A program made the position numbers and the translations under genes. DNA of 64,000 nt, from positions 124,001-188,000 of the forward strand of contig NZ_PXYK01000004.1 of the NCBI RefSeq assembly GCF_003012745.1, given 5' to 3'. This stretch comes from Kumtagia ephedrae (GTDB lineage: Bacteria > Pseudomonadota > Alphaproteobacteria > Rhizobiales > Rhizobiaceae). Below the pieces are notes generated by a model. That model was given only the letters and a program-made list of their open reading frames with translations, had not been told where the DNA came from and ran no database searches. Positions 31,553-40,177 of the stretch are shown in pieces. Position 1 is the stretch's first letter, and each line of letters begins with the position of its first letter.

Positions 31553-32239
31553 ATGAGCGAACGGCAGTCCGTAACCGTCGACGTGGTGTCCGACGTCGTC
31601 TGTCCCTGGTGCTATGTCGGCCAGAAGCGTCTGGAAAGCGCGATCGCCGGCCTGGCCGACATCGACGTCACGGTGAACTGGCGGCCGTTCCAGCTCGACC
31701 CCACCGTTCCGCCGGAAGGCACGGATCGCAGGCAGTACATGCTGGCGAAGTTCGGCAGCGAGGAGCGCATCCGCCAGATCCACCAGCGCATCGAGCCGCT
31801 GGGCGAGGCCGAGGGCATATCCTTCGCCTTCGACGCCATAAAGGTGGCGCCCAACACCCTCGACGCGCACCGCCTCATCCGCTGGGCCGCCAGCGGCGCG
31901 CCGGACGCGCAGAACCGCCTCGTCAAGCGGGTGTTCGCCCTTTATTTCGAGGAAGGCGGCAACATCGGCGACCACGCCGTGCTGGTGCAGGCCGCACGCG
32001 AGGCCGGCATGGACGCCGCCGTCGTCGAGGCGATGCTGGCCACCGACGCCGACCGCGAGGCTGTGGAGACGGAGGTGGCGACGGCTTCGAGTATGGGCAT
32101 CACCGGCGTGCCCTGCTTCCTGCTCGACAGCCGCTATGCGGTGATGGGCGCGCAGGAGACGGAAACGCTGGCGGATGCGATCCGGCAGGTGGCGGCGGAG
32201 AAGGGGAAGGCTTCCCTTGGACAGTCGTCCACGCCATAA
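31553..32239 (+). CDS. DsbA-family oxidoreductase, FrnE type
   Basis: This is a 228-residue thioredoxin-fold protein with the active-site CPWC at C17-C20 (VVSDVVCPWCYVGQ), an inserted helical domain, and the cis-Pro loop SMGITGVPCFLLDSRY containing an extra Cys beside the cis-proline. This is the FrnE/2-hydroxychromene isomerase-like branch of DsbA. There is no signal peptide, so it acts in the cytoplasm, probably in disulfide exchange or stress response. It follows the YejA-like gene on the same strand. Confidence 0.9.
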   Translation: MSERQSVTVDVVSDVVCPWCYVGQKRLESAIAGLADIDVTVNWRPFQLDPTVPPEGTDRRQYMLAKFGSEERIRQIHQRIEPLGEAEGISFAFDAIKVAPNTLDAHRLIRWAASGAPDAQNRLVKRVFALYFEEGGNIGDHAVLVQAAREAGMDAAVVEAMLATDADREAVETEVATASSMGITGVPCFLLDSRYAVMGAQETETLADAIRQVAAEKGKASLGQSSTP

Positions 32240-32246
32240 TGCAGCG

Positions 32247-32474
32247 ATGACGCAGCTTTTCGACCGCGCGGTAGAGGCCGCCCGCAATCTCCCTGCATCG
32301 GTTCAGGACGACATTGCCCGCCTTGTCCTCGAGTTGGCCGGCGAAGAACAACCGCCAGTTCAGCTCACGGGCGAGGAAGAGGCATCCCTGTCCGAATCGC
32401 TGGCGCAAGCAGCTCGCCGTGAATTCGCGAGCGAGGATGAGGTACGCGCCATCTGGGCGAAATACGGGCTGTGA
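32247..32474 (+). CDS. RelB/ParD-like antitoxin (orphaned)
   Basis: This is a 75-residue acidic protein starting at ATG 32247 (MTQLFDRAVEAARNLPASVQDDIARLVLEL). It has an N-terminal helical dimerisation region and an acidic tail ending in SEDEVRAIWAKYGL. This is the usual layout of small type II antitoxins placed upstream of ParE/RelE toxins. Its stop overlaps the GTG of the following toxin frame (GTGA). Since that toxin is broken, the antitoxin has no visible intact partner. Confidence 0.78.
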   Translation: MTQLFDRAVEAARNLPASVQDDIARLVLELAGEEQPPVQLTGEEEASLSESLAQAARREFASEDEVRAIWAKYGL

Positions 32475-32757
32475 GGCTTCGCTACACACCAAGAGCAGCC
32501 GCCGAACTCGTCCGCATCTCGCCTACATAGATAAACAATCGCCCCAAGGCGCGCGACGCGTATAGCGGCGTATTCAAGTGATCCTCGACCTTCTGGTCCA
32601 GCAGCCTCACAGCGGGCGACGGACAACCAATCGTCGCCTGCGACGCATCACAGCGACGCCCTACCCCTATCTCATCTTCTACGAAGTGACGGATCAGGAA
32701 GTCATTATAGTCGGCGTGCGGCATGGCGCCCGCGAGCCGAAATCCATGCCGCGGTGA
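32471..32757 (+). pseudogene. ParE/RelE-like toxin, frameshift plus amber
   Basis: Starting at GTG 32471, the frame reads VRLRYTPRAAAELVRIS and then hits a stop at 32528. Shifting frame near 32519 gives AYIDKQSPQGARRV, then an in-frame TAG at 32563-32565. Beyond it are RRIQVILDLLVQQPHSGRR and YPYLIFYEVTDQEVIIVGVRHGAREP, ending at 32757. The joined product is a normal RelE/ParE toxin of about 95 residues. Two independent lesions make loss of function very likely. Confidence 0.85.
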
Positions 32758-32926
32758 CGGCAGACGCTTGTCCGTGCTGCCCGGTGACGAGCCGTCCCGG
32801 CAACTCATGCCAGGCTCGCTCCTGGCTGCCATTGTCAGTATTTGTCAGGATTATTTTCCCCGAATTTATCCCCGCCCCTCCCTGCCGGAGCGATACTTTC
32901 GCCGCCCGTGCTGGAAAGGAGCGGCG

Positions 32927-33784
32927 ATGGACTGGACCGTGGCAATCGAGAGAAATCGCGAGGCGCTGAAGCGTATCCTCGCCATGCTCGTCGCAATGGC
33001 CGGGTTGGACTCCAGGGAACTCGGGGGACAGTTCATTTTCTTTCGGCGGAAAGGCGGCAGCAGTGAAGAGGTGGCGCGGGCCGAAAAAAGTGAACTGTCC
33101 CCGGCACTGTCCCCTTCCCTTACCCTGCCGCGCCGCCTCCACCGGGCCGTGGTCAAATTGCTGCATCCGGCCGAGGCGGCGGTGCGGCGGCTGGTCATCG
33201 TGGCGGCGCGCGGCCTGGTCGTGGCCTTGCCGGCGCCGTGCCCGCGCAAGCCGAAATCGGCGATGCCGCGCAAGGCCGGTCGTCCCGGCGTGCCGCCGCC
33301 TGCGCAAAACTCCGCACGGCGTGTCCCGTCGTTGCCCCTGCTCGATCCGCTGCGCATGCCCCGGCCCTGGAGCGGCCGCGCCTGGTGGGTTCCCAGGAGC
33401 GTGCCGCGCATCTCCTTTCCCGGCTACAGCAAGCCGTTCCGCATCCCGCCGCCGCCGTCGCCCGACGACCCCGTGAGCGCGACGCGCCTCGTCCTGCGGC
33501 TGCAGGCGCTGGCCGCCGCGCTCGACGACCTGCCGGGCCAGGCAAGACGTTTCGCCCGCTGGCGGGCGCGCCACGACGCCGCCCTCGCGCAAGAGCGGGA
33601 AACCGGCACGCGCCGGCTTCGCCGGACAAGGCCGCTGAAGCCCGGCCGGCCGCCGGGCTGGCGGCGAAAGCCCGACCACGAGGTGCGCGAAGTGCTGAAC
33701 GAGCTGCACGGGCTTGCCTTCGACGCCTTGCAGCGCCCCGCACGTCGTGACGGCACCTCGGTCGGCCCGAGAAGCGAAGCATAA
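32927..33784 (+). CDS. Pro/Arg-rich hypothetical protein carrying an in-frame repeat
   Basis: This is a 285-residue protein starting at ATG 32927, with AAAGGAG at ideal spacing. The N-terminus DWTVAIERNREALKRILAMLVAMAGL and the segment LPRRLHRAVVKLLHPAEAAVRRLVIVAARGLVV look helical. A Pro/Arg-rich middle and a helical C-terminus with LQALAAALDDLPGQARRFARWRARHD and EVREVLNELHGLAFDALQRP follow. I recall similar unnamed proteins in rhizobia. Residues about 33-59 (GGQFIFFRRKGGSSEEVARA) are encoded by a palindromic repeat and look foreign to the protein. No function is known. Confidence 0.7.
   Translation: MDWTVAIERNREALKRILAMLVAMAGLDSRELGGQFIFFRRKGGSSEEVARAEKSELSPALSPSLTLPRRLHRAVVKLLHPAEAAVRRLVIVAARGLVVALPAPCPRKPKSAMPRKAGRPGVPPPAQNSARRVPSLPLLDPLRMPRPWSGRAWWVPRSVPRISFPGYSKPFRIPPPPSPDDPVSATRLVLRLQALAAALDDLPGQARRFARWRARHDAALAQERETGTRRLRRTRPLKPGRPPGWRRKPDHEVREVLNELHGLAFDALQRPARRDGTSVGPRSEA
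33024..33102. repeat. Palindromic REP-like element, copy B, inside a coding gene
   Basis: This 79-base element begins GGGGACAGTTCATTTTCTTT and ends with TGAACTGTCCCC. Its ends are inverted repeats (GGGGACAGTTCA / TGAACTGTCCCC exact over 12 bases). An extra CTGTCCCC follows at 33107-33114. It matches copy A at 15007-15083 through the CTTTCGGCGGAA and GCGCGGGCCGAAAAA blocks. Confidence 0.88.
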
Positions 33785-33940
33785 GCGGCCGGCGCGGATT
33801 TTTTCGCGGTCTGGCGGCGATAGGTGCTGTCCGGCAGTGCCGTTTTGGTTGGCGGGCTGGTCAAACCTGGCTGGTGACAATCGGCCTTCGGCGTAACGAC
33901 CCCCGACCCGAAGACTTGACTTCAATGCCCGCGAGCCGCG

Positions 33941-36900
33941 TCAAGCCGCCTTCGTCGCCAGCCTCGCCAGCTGCGTCATCACCACGGCCGAGCCGGCGAG
34001 ACGCTTGTCGGCGTTTGGCCAGTCGCGGATGAAGACCACGCTCTGGTCCGGCCGGATCTTCGCCATCGAGCCCTGCTCGCCGATATAGCGCACCAGACCG
34101 GCCGGATCGGCGAATTCGCGCTTGCGGAAATGGATGACCACGCCCTTCGGCCCGGCATCCAGCTTCTCGACATTGGCTTTCCGGCACAGCCCCTTGATGA
34201 AGACGATCTTCATCAGGTGCTCGACCTCCTGCGGCAGCGGCCCGAAACGGTCGATCAGCTCGGCGGCGAAGCCGTCGATTTCTTCCGGCGTGTCGAGATC
34301 GGCCAGGCGGCGGTAGAGCGCCAGCCTGAGCTGCAGGTCGGGCACGTAGCCTTCCGGGATCATCACAGCCGTGCCGATGGCGATCTGCGGCGACCAGTCG
34401 CCGTCCGACACCTCGCCGGTGCCGCGGATCTCCGCGACCGCCTCCTCAAGCATCTGCTGGTAGAGCTCGAAGCCGACCTCCTTGATGTGGCCGGATTGCT
34501 CCTCGCCGAGCAGATTGCCGGCGCCGCGGATGTCGAGATCGTGGCTGGCGAGCTGAAAGCCGGCGCCGAGCGTGTCCAGCGATTGCAGCACCTTCAGCCG
34601 CCGGTCAGCGGTGTCTGTGAGCTTCCGGTTGGCCGGCAGCGTGAACAGCGCATATGCGCGCGTCTTGGAGCGTCCGACGCGGCCGCGCAGCTGGTAGAGC
34701 TGGGAGAGGCCGAACATGTCGGCGCGGTGCACGATCAGCGTGTTGGCGGTCGGGATGTCCAGCCCGGATTCGACGATGGTCGTCGACAGCAGCACGTCGT
34801 ACTGGCCGTCGTAGAAGGCGTTCATGATGTCGTCGAGCTCGCCCGGCGGCATCTGGCCGTGCGCGGTCGCGACCTTCAGCTCCGGCACCGACGAATGCAG
34901 GAACTCGCGGATTTCGGGAAGATCGGAAATGCGCGGCACGACATAAAAACTCTGGCCGCCGCGATAGCGCTCGCGCAGCAGCGTCTCGCGGATGACCAGC
35001 GGGTCGAAGGGCGAGATGAAGGTGCGCACCGCCAGCCGATCGACCGGCGGCGTGGCGATCAGCGACAACTCGCGCACGCCGGTGAGCGCCAGCTGCAGGG
35101 TGCGCGGGATCGGCGTCGCCGACAGCGTCAACACATGCACGTCGCTCTTGAGCTCCTTCAGCCGCTCCTTGTGTTTGACGCCGAAATGCTGCTCCTCGTC
35201 GATGATCAGCAGGCCGAGCCGCTTGAAGCTGATCGACGAGCCGAGCAGCGCATGCGTGCCGACGACGATGTCGACGCTGCCGTCGGCTATGCCTTTCTTG
35301 GTCTCCGCAAGTTCTTTCGCCGGCACCATGCGCGAGGCCTGGCGGACGACCAGCGGCAGGCCGGAGAAGCGCTGCGTGAAGGTCTTGAAATGCTGGCGCG
35401 ACAGCAGCGTGGTCGGCACCACGACGGCGACCTGGAAGCCCTCCATGGCCGCCAGGAAGGCGGCGCGCAGCGCCACCTCGGTCTTGCCGAAGCCGACGTC
35501 GCCGCAGATCAGCCGGTCCATCGGCTTGCCGGCGGCAAGGTCGTCCATGACCGCGTCGATGGCGCGCTGCTGGTCGTCGGTCTCCTCGTAGGGGAAACGC
35601 GCGGCGAACTCGCCATAGACGCCGGCCGGCGGGTTGAACGCCGGCGCGCCGCGCATCTGCCGCTCGGCGGCGAGGTTTATGAGCTGGCCGGCCATCTCCA
35701 GCAGGCGGCGCTTGAGCTTGGCCTTGCGCGCCTGCCACGAGCCGCCGCCGAGCTTGTCGAGAGAAGCCTCGGAGCCGTCCGAGCCGTAGCGCGACAGGAG
35801 CTCGATGTTTTCCACCGGCAGGAACAGCCGGTCGTCGCCGGCATAGTGCAGCTCCAGACAGTCGTGCGGCGCGCCGAGCGCCTCGATGGTCTTCAGCCCG
35901 ACGAAACGGCCGATGCCGTGCTGGGCGTGCACGACGATGTCGCCCGCCGACAGCGACGAGGCCTCGGCGATGAAGTCGGCGGCGCGCTTGCGCTTGTGCC
36001 GGCGGACAAGGCGGTCGCCGAGAATGTCCTGCTCGGCGATGAGGGCGAAAGCGTCGGTCTCGAAGCCGGATTCGAGCGGCAGCACCGTCAGGCCCGCCTG
36101 CCCGGCCGAGAGCTTCTCGACATCGGCCAGCGTCGCCACCGGCTTCAGGTTGCCGAGCCCATGCTCGCCGAGAATCTGCGCCAGCCGGTCGCGCGAGCCC
36201 TCGGTCCAGCCGGCGACGACCACCTTGCGTCGGTCGGCGCGCAGCGCGGCGATGTGATCGACGGCGGCCTGGAAGACGTTGGCGTTGGGGTCGGCGCGCT
36301 CCAGCTCGAAGCCGCGACCCTGGCGCGAGCCGGCATGCAGCACCTGGCGGCCGCCGGCGTCCGGCGCGGCGAAGGGCGTGAACTCCGCCGTCAGCCGGTC
36401 GGGCAAGGCGGCGGCGACGTCGTCGGGCGTCAGATACATCAGCGCCGGCGGCACCGGGCGGTAGGGCACGGCGTCCTTCATCGCCCCGGCGACTTGGCCG
36501 TGGCGGGCCTGGTAATAGTCCTCGATCAAGGTATGGCGCTCGCCGATCGCCTCGCGCGCCAGATGGTCGAAGACGAAGGGCGCGTCCGGCACATAGTCGA
36601 ACAGCGTCTCCAGGCGATCGTAGAAGAAGGGCAGCCAGTGCTCCATGCCGGCGAAACGGCGGCCCTCGCTGACGGCCGCATAGAGCGCGTCGTCGCGGTT
36701 CGGCGCGCCGAAGGCCTCGATATAGCTGCGGCGGAAGCGGCTGATGGTCTCGGCCGTCAGCGCCACCTCGCTCATCGCCTGCAGCACGATCTCGGTGCGC
36801 TGGCCGGTGGTGCGCTGGGTGGCGACGTCGAAGGCGCGGATCGAATCCAGCGTGTCGCCGAAGAAGTCGAGGCGCAGCGCGTCGGGCGCGCCGGGCGCGA

Positions 36901-37435
36901 ACAGGTCGAGGATGCCGCCGCGGACCGCATATTCGCCGACTTCTCGGACGGTCGCGACGCGGTCGAAGCCCGACGTCTCCAGCCGCTCGATCAGCGCCTT
37001 CATGTCGACCTGGTTGCCGGTCCTGGCGCGGAACGTCTGCGCTTCGACGACGGCGCGAGGCGGCATGCGCTGCACCAGCGCGTTCGCCGTCGTCAGGATC
37101 ACGGCGCGGTGCGGGCTCTTGGCAAGTGCGGCCATGGCGGTCATCGCCTCGACGCGGCGCGCCGTCGCATCGGCTCCGGGCGAGACGCGGTCGTAGGGCA
37201 GGCAGTCCCAGGCCGGGAATTCCAGCACCGGCAGGTCCGGCGCGGCAAAGGCAAGCGCATCGGCGATCATCGGCAGGCGTTGGCCGTCGCGCGCCACGAA
37301 GACGACGGGACCATCCGGCGCGGCTTCCGCCGACAGGGTGGCGAGGGCGAAGGCCTCAAAACCTTCGGCGACGCCGTCGATCATGACGGCGCCGGTGCGG
37401 TCTTTGCGCAGGCCGAGTTTTTCGATCAGGGGCAT
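33941..37435 (-). CDS. mfd: Transcription-repair coupling factor Mfd
   Basis: Mfd removes RNA polymerase stalled at DNA damage and recruits UvrA. It has 1164 residues. The UvrB-like N-terminus (EFPAWDCLPYDRVSPGADATARRVEAM; REVGEYAVRGGILDLFAPG) is followed by the RNA polymerase-interacting domain (DIVVHAQHGIGRFVGLKTIE). The RecG-like motor comes next (GDVGFGKTEVALRAAF, DEEQHFGVKHKERLK, LSATPIPRTLQLAL, TTIVESGLDIPTANTLIVHRAD, QLRGRVGRS), then the C-terminal TRCF domain. It starts three bases after the sdhE stop. Confidence 0.97.
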   Translation of the reverse strand: MPLIEKLGLRKDRTGAVMIDGVAEGFEAFALATLSAEAAPDGPVVFVARDGQRLPMIADALAFAAPDLPVLEFPAWDCLPYDRVSPGADATARRVEAMTAMAALAKSPHRAVILTTANALVQRMPPRAVVEAQTFRARTGNQVDMKALIERLETSGFDRVATVREVGEYAVRGGILDLFAPGAPDALRLDFFGDTLDSIRAFDVATQRTTGQRTEIVLQAMSEVALTAETISRFRRSYIEAFGAPNRDDALYAAVSEGRRFAGMEHWLPFFYDRLETLFDYVPDAPFVFDHLAREAIGERHTLIEDYYQARHGQVAGAMKDAVPYRPVPPALMYLTPDDVAAALPDRLTAEFTPFAAPDAGGRQVLHAGSRQGRGFELERADPNANVFQAAVDHIAALRADRRKVVVAGWTEGSRDRLAQILGEHGLGNLKPVATLADVEKLSAGQAGLTVLPLESGFETDAFALIAEQDILGDRLVRRHKRKRAADFIAEASSLSAGDIVVHAQHGIGRFVGLKTIEALGAPHDCLELHYAGDDRLFLPVENIELLSRYGSDGSEASLDKLGGGSWQARKAKLKRRLLEMAGQLINLAAERQMRGAPAFNPPAGVYGEFAARFPYEETDDQQRAIDAVMDDLAAGKPMDRLICGDVGFGKTEVALRAAFLAAMEGFQVAVVVPTTLLSRQHFKTFTQRFSGLPLVVRQASRMVPAKELAETKKGIADGSVDIVVGTHALLGSSISFKRLGLLIIDEEQHFGVKHKERLKELKSDVHVLTLSATPIPRTLQLALTGVRELSLIATPPVDRLAVRTFISPFDPLVIRETLLRERYRGGQSFYVVPRISDLPEIREFLHSSVPELKVATAHGQMPPGELDDIMNAFYDGQYDVLLSTTIVESGLDIPTANTLIVHRADMFGLSQLYQLRGRVGRSKTRAYALFTLPANRKLTDTADRRLKVLQSLDTLGAGFQLASHDLDIRGAGNLLGEEQSGHIKEVGFELYQQMLEEAVAEIRGTGEVSDGDWSPQIAIGTAVMIPEGYVPDLQLRLALYRRLADLDTPEEIDGFAAELIDRFGPLPQEVEHLMKIVFIKGLCRKANVEKLDAGPKGVVIHFRKREFADPAGLVRYIGEQGSMAKIRPDQSVVFIRDWPNADKRLAGSAVVMTQLARLATKAA

Positions 37436-37438
37436 GGC

Positions 37439-37729
37439 TTATCGGAACGTCATCGCCTGGCGAAAGGCGACGATCTTTTGCAGGATTTCGCTTTGGAGCC
37501 TGTCCGGCACCGGCTGCTCTCCGGTGATCGAGGGCAGGAGCACGGTGTCGGGAATGTCGAGAAGTCCCTCATATTGGTCGAGTTCGGCCTCGGTCAAGGC
37601 ATCGATGCGGGCATCGGCGAACGAGCCGAGGATCAGGTCGGTCTCGCGCATGCCTCGATGCCATGAGCGGAACAGCAGCTTTCGCCGGCGGGGATCCAGA
37701 TCGTGGCTGGAGCGTGTGGTTCCGGTCAT
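37439..37729 (-). CDS. sdhE: Succinate dehydrogenase flavinylation factor SdhE
   Basis: This is a 96-residue protein from the ATG at 37729; the frame extends nine residues further. It contains RRRKLLFRSWHRGMRETDLILGSF with the RGxxE motif of SdhE/Sdh5 proteins, which help attach FAD to succinate dehydrogenase flavoprotein. LTEAELDQYEGLLDIPD is the second conserved block. The sdhE-mfd adjacency is common in alphaproteobacteria. Confidence 0.92.
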   Translation of the reverse strand: MTGTTRSSHDLDPRRRKLLFRSWHRGMRETDLILGSFADARIDALTEAELDQYEGLLDIPDTVLLPSITGEQPVPDRLQSEILQKIVAFRQAMTFR

Positions 37730-37892
37730 CGGGGCGCCCTGTGCAGAGCGGCGCATATAGCGTGGATAGACGATGGTGTCAGCCTTGCGCTGTCAGCAGT
37801 GAAGCCTAACATCCAGGCGGTGAACCGCTTTCGTGTGAATATCGCGCCTTGTCGCACCCCCCTCTGTCCTGAGCCCGTCAAATGGGCCGGAC

Positions 37893-38060
37893 ATCTCCCC
37901 CGCAAGGGGGGAGATTGGCCGTGGCCGCGCCGCCGCTTTACCCTCCCCCTTGTGGGGAGGGTCGGGCCGCAGGCCCGGGGTGGGGGTCAACAAGGGCATG
38001 CTGCCGTCTCCCCCACCCCGATCCGCTTCGCGGATCGACCCTCCCCCCCAGGGGGAGGGT
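37893..38060. repeat. Palindromic mosaic repeats upstream of recG
   Basis: A hairpin ATCTCCCCC/GGGGGAGAT occupies 37893-37915. A 121-base composite (37940-38060) then follows with ACCCTCCCC/GGGGAGGGT, CGGGCC/GGCCCG-type, GGGGTGGGGG/CTCCCCCACCCC and a final GACCCTCCCCCC/GGGGGAGGGT arm. This is the same hairpin order as the element inside pdhC. The right arm ends four bases before the recG ATG. The rest of the 335-base sdhE-recG gap (37730-37892) shows no gene. Confidence 0.88.
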
Positions 38061-38064
38061 GAAG

Positions 38065-40173
38065 ATGCGCCCTTCCCTGCTCGATCCGCTGTTCGTCCCC
38101 ATCACCTCGCTCGACGGCGTCGGTCCTAAGATCGGCGCTCTCATCGAGAACGTGGTGCCGGCCGACCTGACTGCACGGCCGGCACGCGCCGGCGACCTTC
38201 TCTTCACCTTGCCCAACAGCATCATCGACCGCCGCAACCGGCCGGGCGTGGCTCTGGCGCCGCAGGGCGCCATCGTCACGCTGGAGCTGCGCGTCGACCG
38301 GCACCAGCCGCCGCCGCGCGGACACCGCTCCGTGCCCTACCGCGTCTATGCCTTCGACGAGACGGGCGAGATCGCGCTGACCTTCTTCCACGCCAACGCC
38401 GCCTGGCTGGAACGCAGCCTGCCGATCGGCGGGGACGTGGTGGTGAGCGGCCGCATGGACTGGTTCAACGGCCGCCCTTCCATGGTGCATCCCGACCACA
38501 TCGCGACGGCCGGCCAGACGGAAAACCTGCCGCTGGTCGAGCCGGTCTATCCGCTGACCGCCGGACTGCATGCCAAGGTGCTGCGCCGCGCCATCGGCCA
38601 GGCGCTGGCGCGCCTGCCGGAGCTGCCGGAGTGGCAGGACCCGGACGTGCTCAGGCGTCAGACGTTTCCGAGCTTCGCCGAGGCGCTGCGGCGCATCCAC
38701 AATCCCGCCGAGCCGATCGACGTCTCGCCGGAGGCAACGGCGTGGCGGCGGCTCGCCTATGACGAGATCCTTGCCGGCCAGGTGTCGCTGGCGCTGGTGC
38801 GCGCCAATGTCCACAAGCGCGCCGGCCGGCCGCTCGTCGGCGACGGCACCCGCATCGCCGCCCTGCGAGCCGCCCTGCCCTACAGCCTCACCGCCTCCCA
38901 GGAGCAGGCTCTGGCCGAGATCGATGCCGACATGGCAAAGTCCGACCGCATGCTGAGATTGCTGCAGGGCGACGTCGGCTCCGGCAAGACGGTGGTGGCG
39001 CTGCTTGCCATGGCGCGCGCGGTGGAGGCCGGCGGACAGGCGGCGCTGATGGCGCCGACCGAGATTCTAGCGCGCCAGCATCTGACCACCATCGCCCCGC
39101 TTGCGGCGAAGGCCGGCCTCAGCGTCGCCGTGCTCACCGGCCGCGAAAAGGGCCGCGAGCGGGCGGCGATCCTCGACGGCCTGGAAAGCGGCGCGATCGA
39201 CATCGTCGTCGGCACCCATGCGCTGTTCCAGGAGACAGTGCGGTTCCGCGACCTGGCCTTCGCCGTGGTCGATGAGCAGCATCGGTTCGGTGTGCACCAG
39301 CGGCTCGCCATCACGGCCAAGGGCGAGGCGCCCGACATGCTGGTGATGACGGCGACGCCGATCCCGCGCACGCTGGTGTTGACCGCCTTCGGCGACATGG
39401 ACGTGTCGCGGCTAACCGAGAAGCCGGCGGGCCGGCAGCCGATCCGCACCGTCACCCTGCCCTCCGAGCGCTACGACGAGCTGGTCGGCCGCATCGCCGA
39501 CGCGCTGGCTGAGGGGCAGAAGATCTACTGGATCTGCCCGCTGGTCGAGGAATCGGAGGAGGTCGAGCTGACCTCGGCGGAGGAGCGCCACGCGGCGCTT
39601 CAACGTGAGTTGGATGCCGCTGTCGGGCTCGTGCATGGCCGCATGCCGGGCCGCGACAAGGACGAGGCGATGCGCGCCTTCAAGGCGGGCGAGACCCGCG
39701 TGCTGGTCGCCACCACGGTGGTCGAGGTCGGCGTCGACGTGCCCGACGCCACCATCATCGTCATCGAGCATGCCGAGCGCTTCGGCCTGGCGCAGCTCCA
39801 CCAATTGCGCGGCCGGGTCGGGCGCGGATCCAAGGCCTCGACCTGCGTCTTGCTCTACAAGCCGCCGCTCGGCGAGACCGCGACCGGCCGGCTGTCGGTG
39901 ATGCGCGAGACCGAGGACGGTTTCCGCATCGCCGAGGAGGACTTGAAGCTGCGCGGCGAAGGCGAGTTGCTGGGCACGCGCCAGTCCGGCACGCCGGGCT
40001 TTCAGGTGGCGCGGCTGGAATTCCATGCCGATCTGCTGGAGATCGCCCGCGACGACGCCGGGCTGCTGCTCACGCGCGACCCCGGCCTGACCTCGGAACG
40101 CGGCGAGGCGGTGCGCGCCCTGCTCTACCTGTTCGGCCGCGACGAGGCGGTGCGGCTGCTGCGCGCCGGCTGA
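38065..40173 (+). CDS. recG: ATP-dependent DNA helicase RecG
   Basis: RecG reverses stalled replication forks and branch-migrates Holliday junctions. It has 702 residues from the ATG at 38065 (MRPSLLDPLFVPITSLDGVGPK); the longer frame upstream translates repeat DNA. It has an N-terminal wedge/OB domain and motor motifs GDVGSGKTVVALL, MAPTEILARQH, DEQHRFGVHQR, TATPIPRTLVLT and TTVVEVGVDVPDA. QLHQLRGRVGRG and a C-terminal LKLRGEGELLGTRQSG follow. Its Shine-Dalgarno (GGGAGGGTGAAG) is the terminal arm of the palindromic repeat. Its 3' end is four bases from the convergent DUF502 stop. Confidence 0.96.
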   Translation: MRPSLLDPLFVPITSLDGVGPKIGALIENVVPADLTARPARAGDLLFTLPNSIIDRRNRPGVALAPQGAIVTLELRVDRHQPPPRGHRSVPYRVYAFDETGEIALTFFHANAAWLERSLPIGGDVVVSGRMDWFNGRPSMVHPDHIATAGQTENLPLVEPVYPLTAGLHAKVLRRAIGQALARLPELPEWQDPDVLRRQTFPSFAEALRRIHNPAEPIDVSPEATAWRRLAYDEILAGQVSLALVRANVHKRAGRPLVGDGTRIAALRAALPYSLTASQEQALAEIDADMAKSDRMLRLLQGDVGSGKTVVALLAMARAVEAGGQAALMAPTEILARQHLTTIAPLAAKAGLSVAVLTGREKGRERAAILDGLESGAIDIVVGTHALFQETVRFRDLAFAVVDEQHRFGVHQRLAITAKGEAPDMLVMTATPIPRTLVLTAFGDMDVSRLTEKPAGRQPIRTVTLPSERYDELVGRIADALAEGQKIYWICPLVEESEEVELTSAEERHAALQRELDAAVGLVHGRMPGRDKDEAMRAFKAGETRVLVATTVVEVGVDVPDATIIVIEHAERFGLAQLHQLRGRVGRGSKASTCVLLYKPPLGETATGRLSVMRETEDGFRIAEEDLKLRGEGELLGTRQSGTPGFQVARLEFHADLLEIARDDAGLLLTRDPGLTSERGEAVRALLYLFGRDEAVRLLRAG

Positions 40174-40177
40174 CCAG

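Noticed and set aside
34130-37666. 1178-codon open frame opposite mfd
   Set aside because: It is an antisense shadow of a high-GC gene: His/Arg/Gln-rich product, no domain, no ribosome site. mfd on the other strand is unmistakable.
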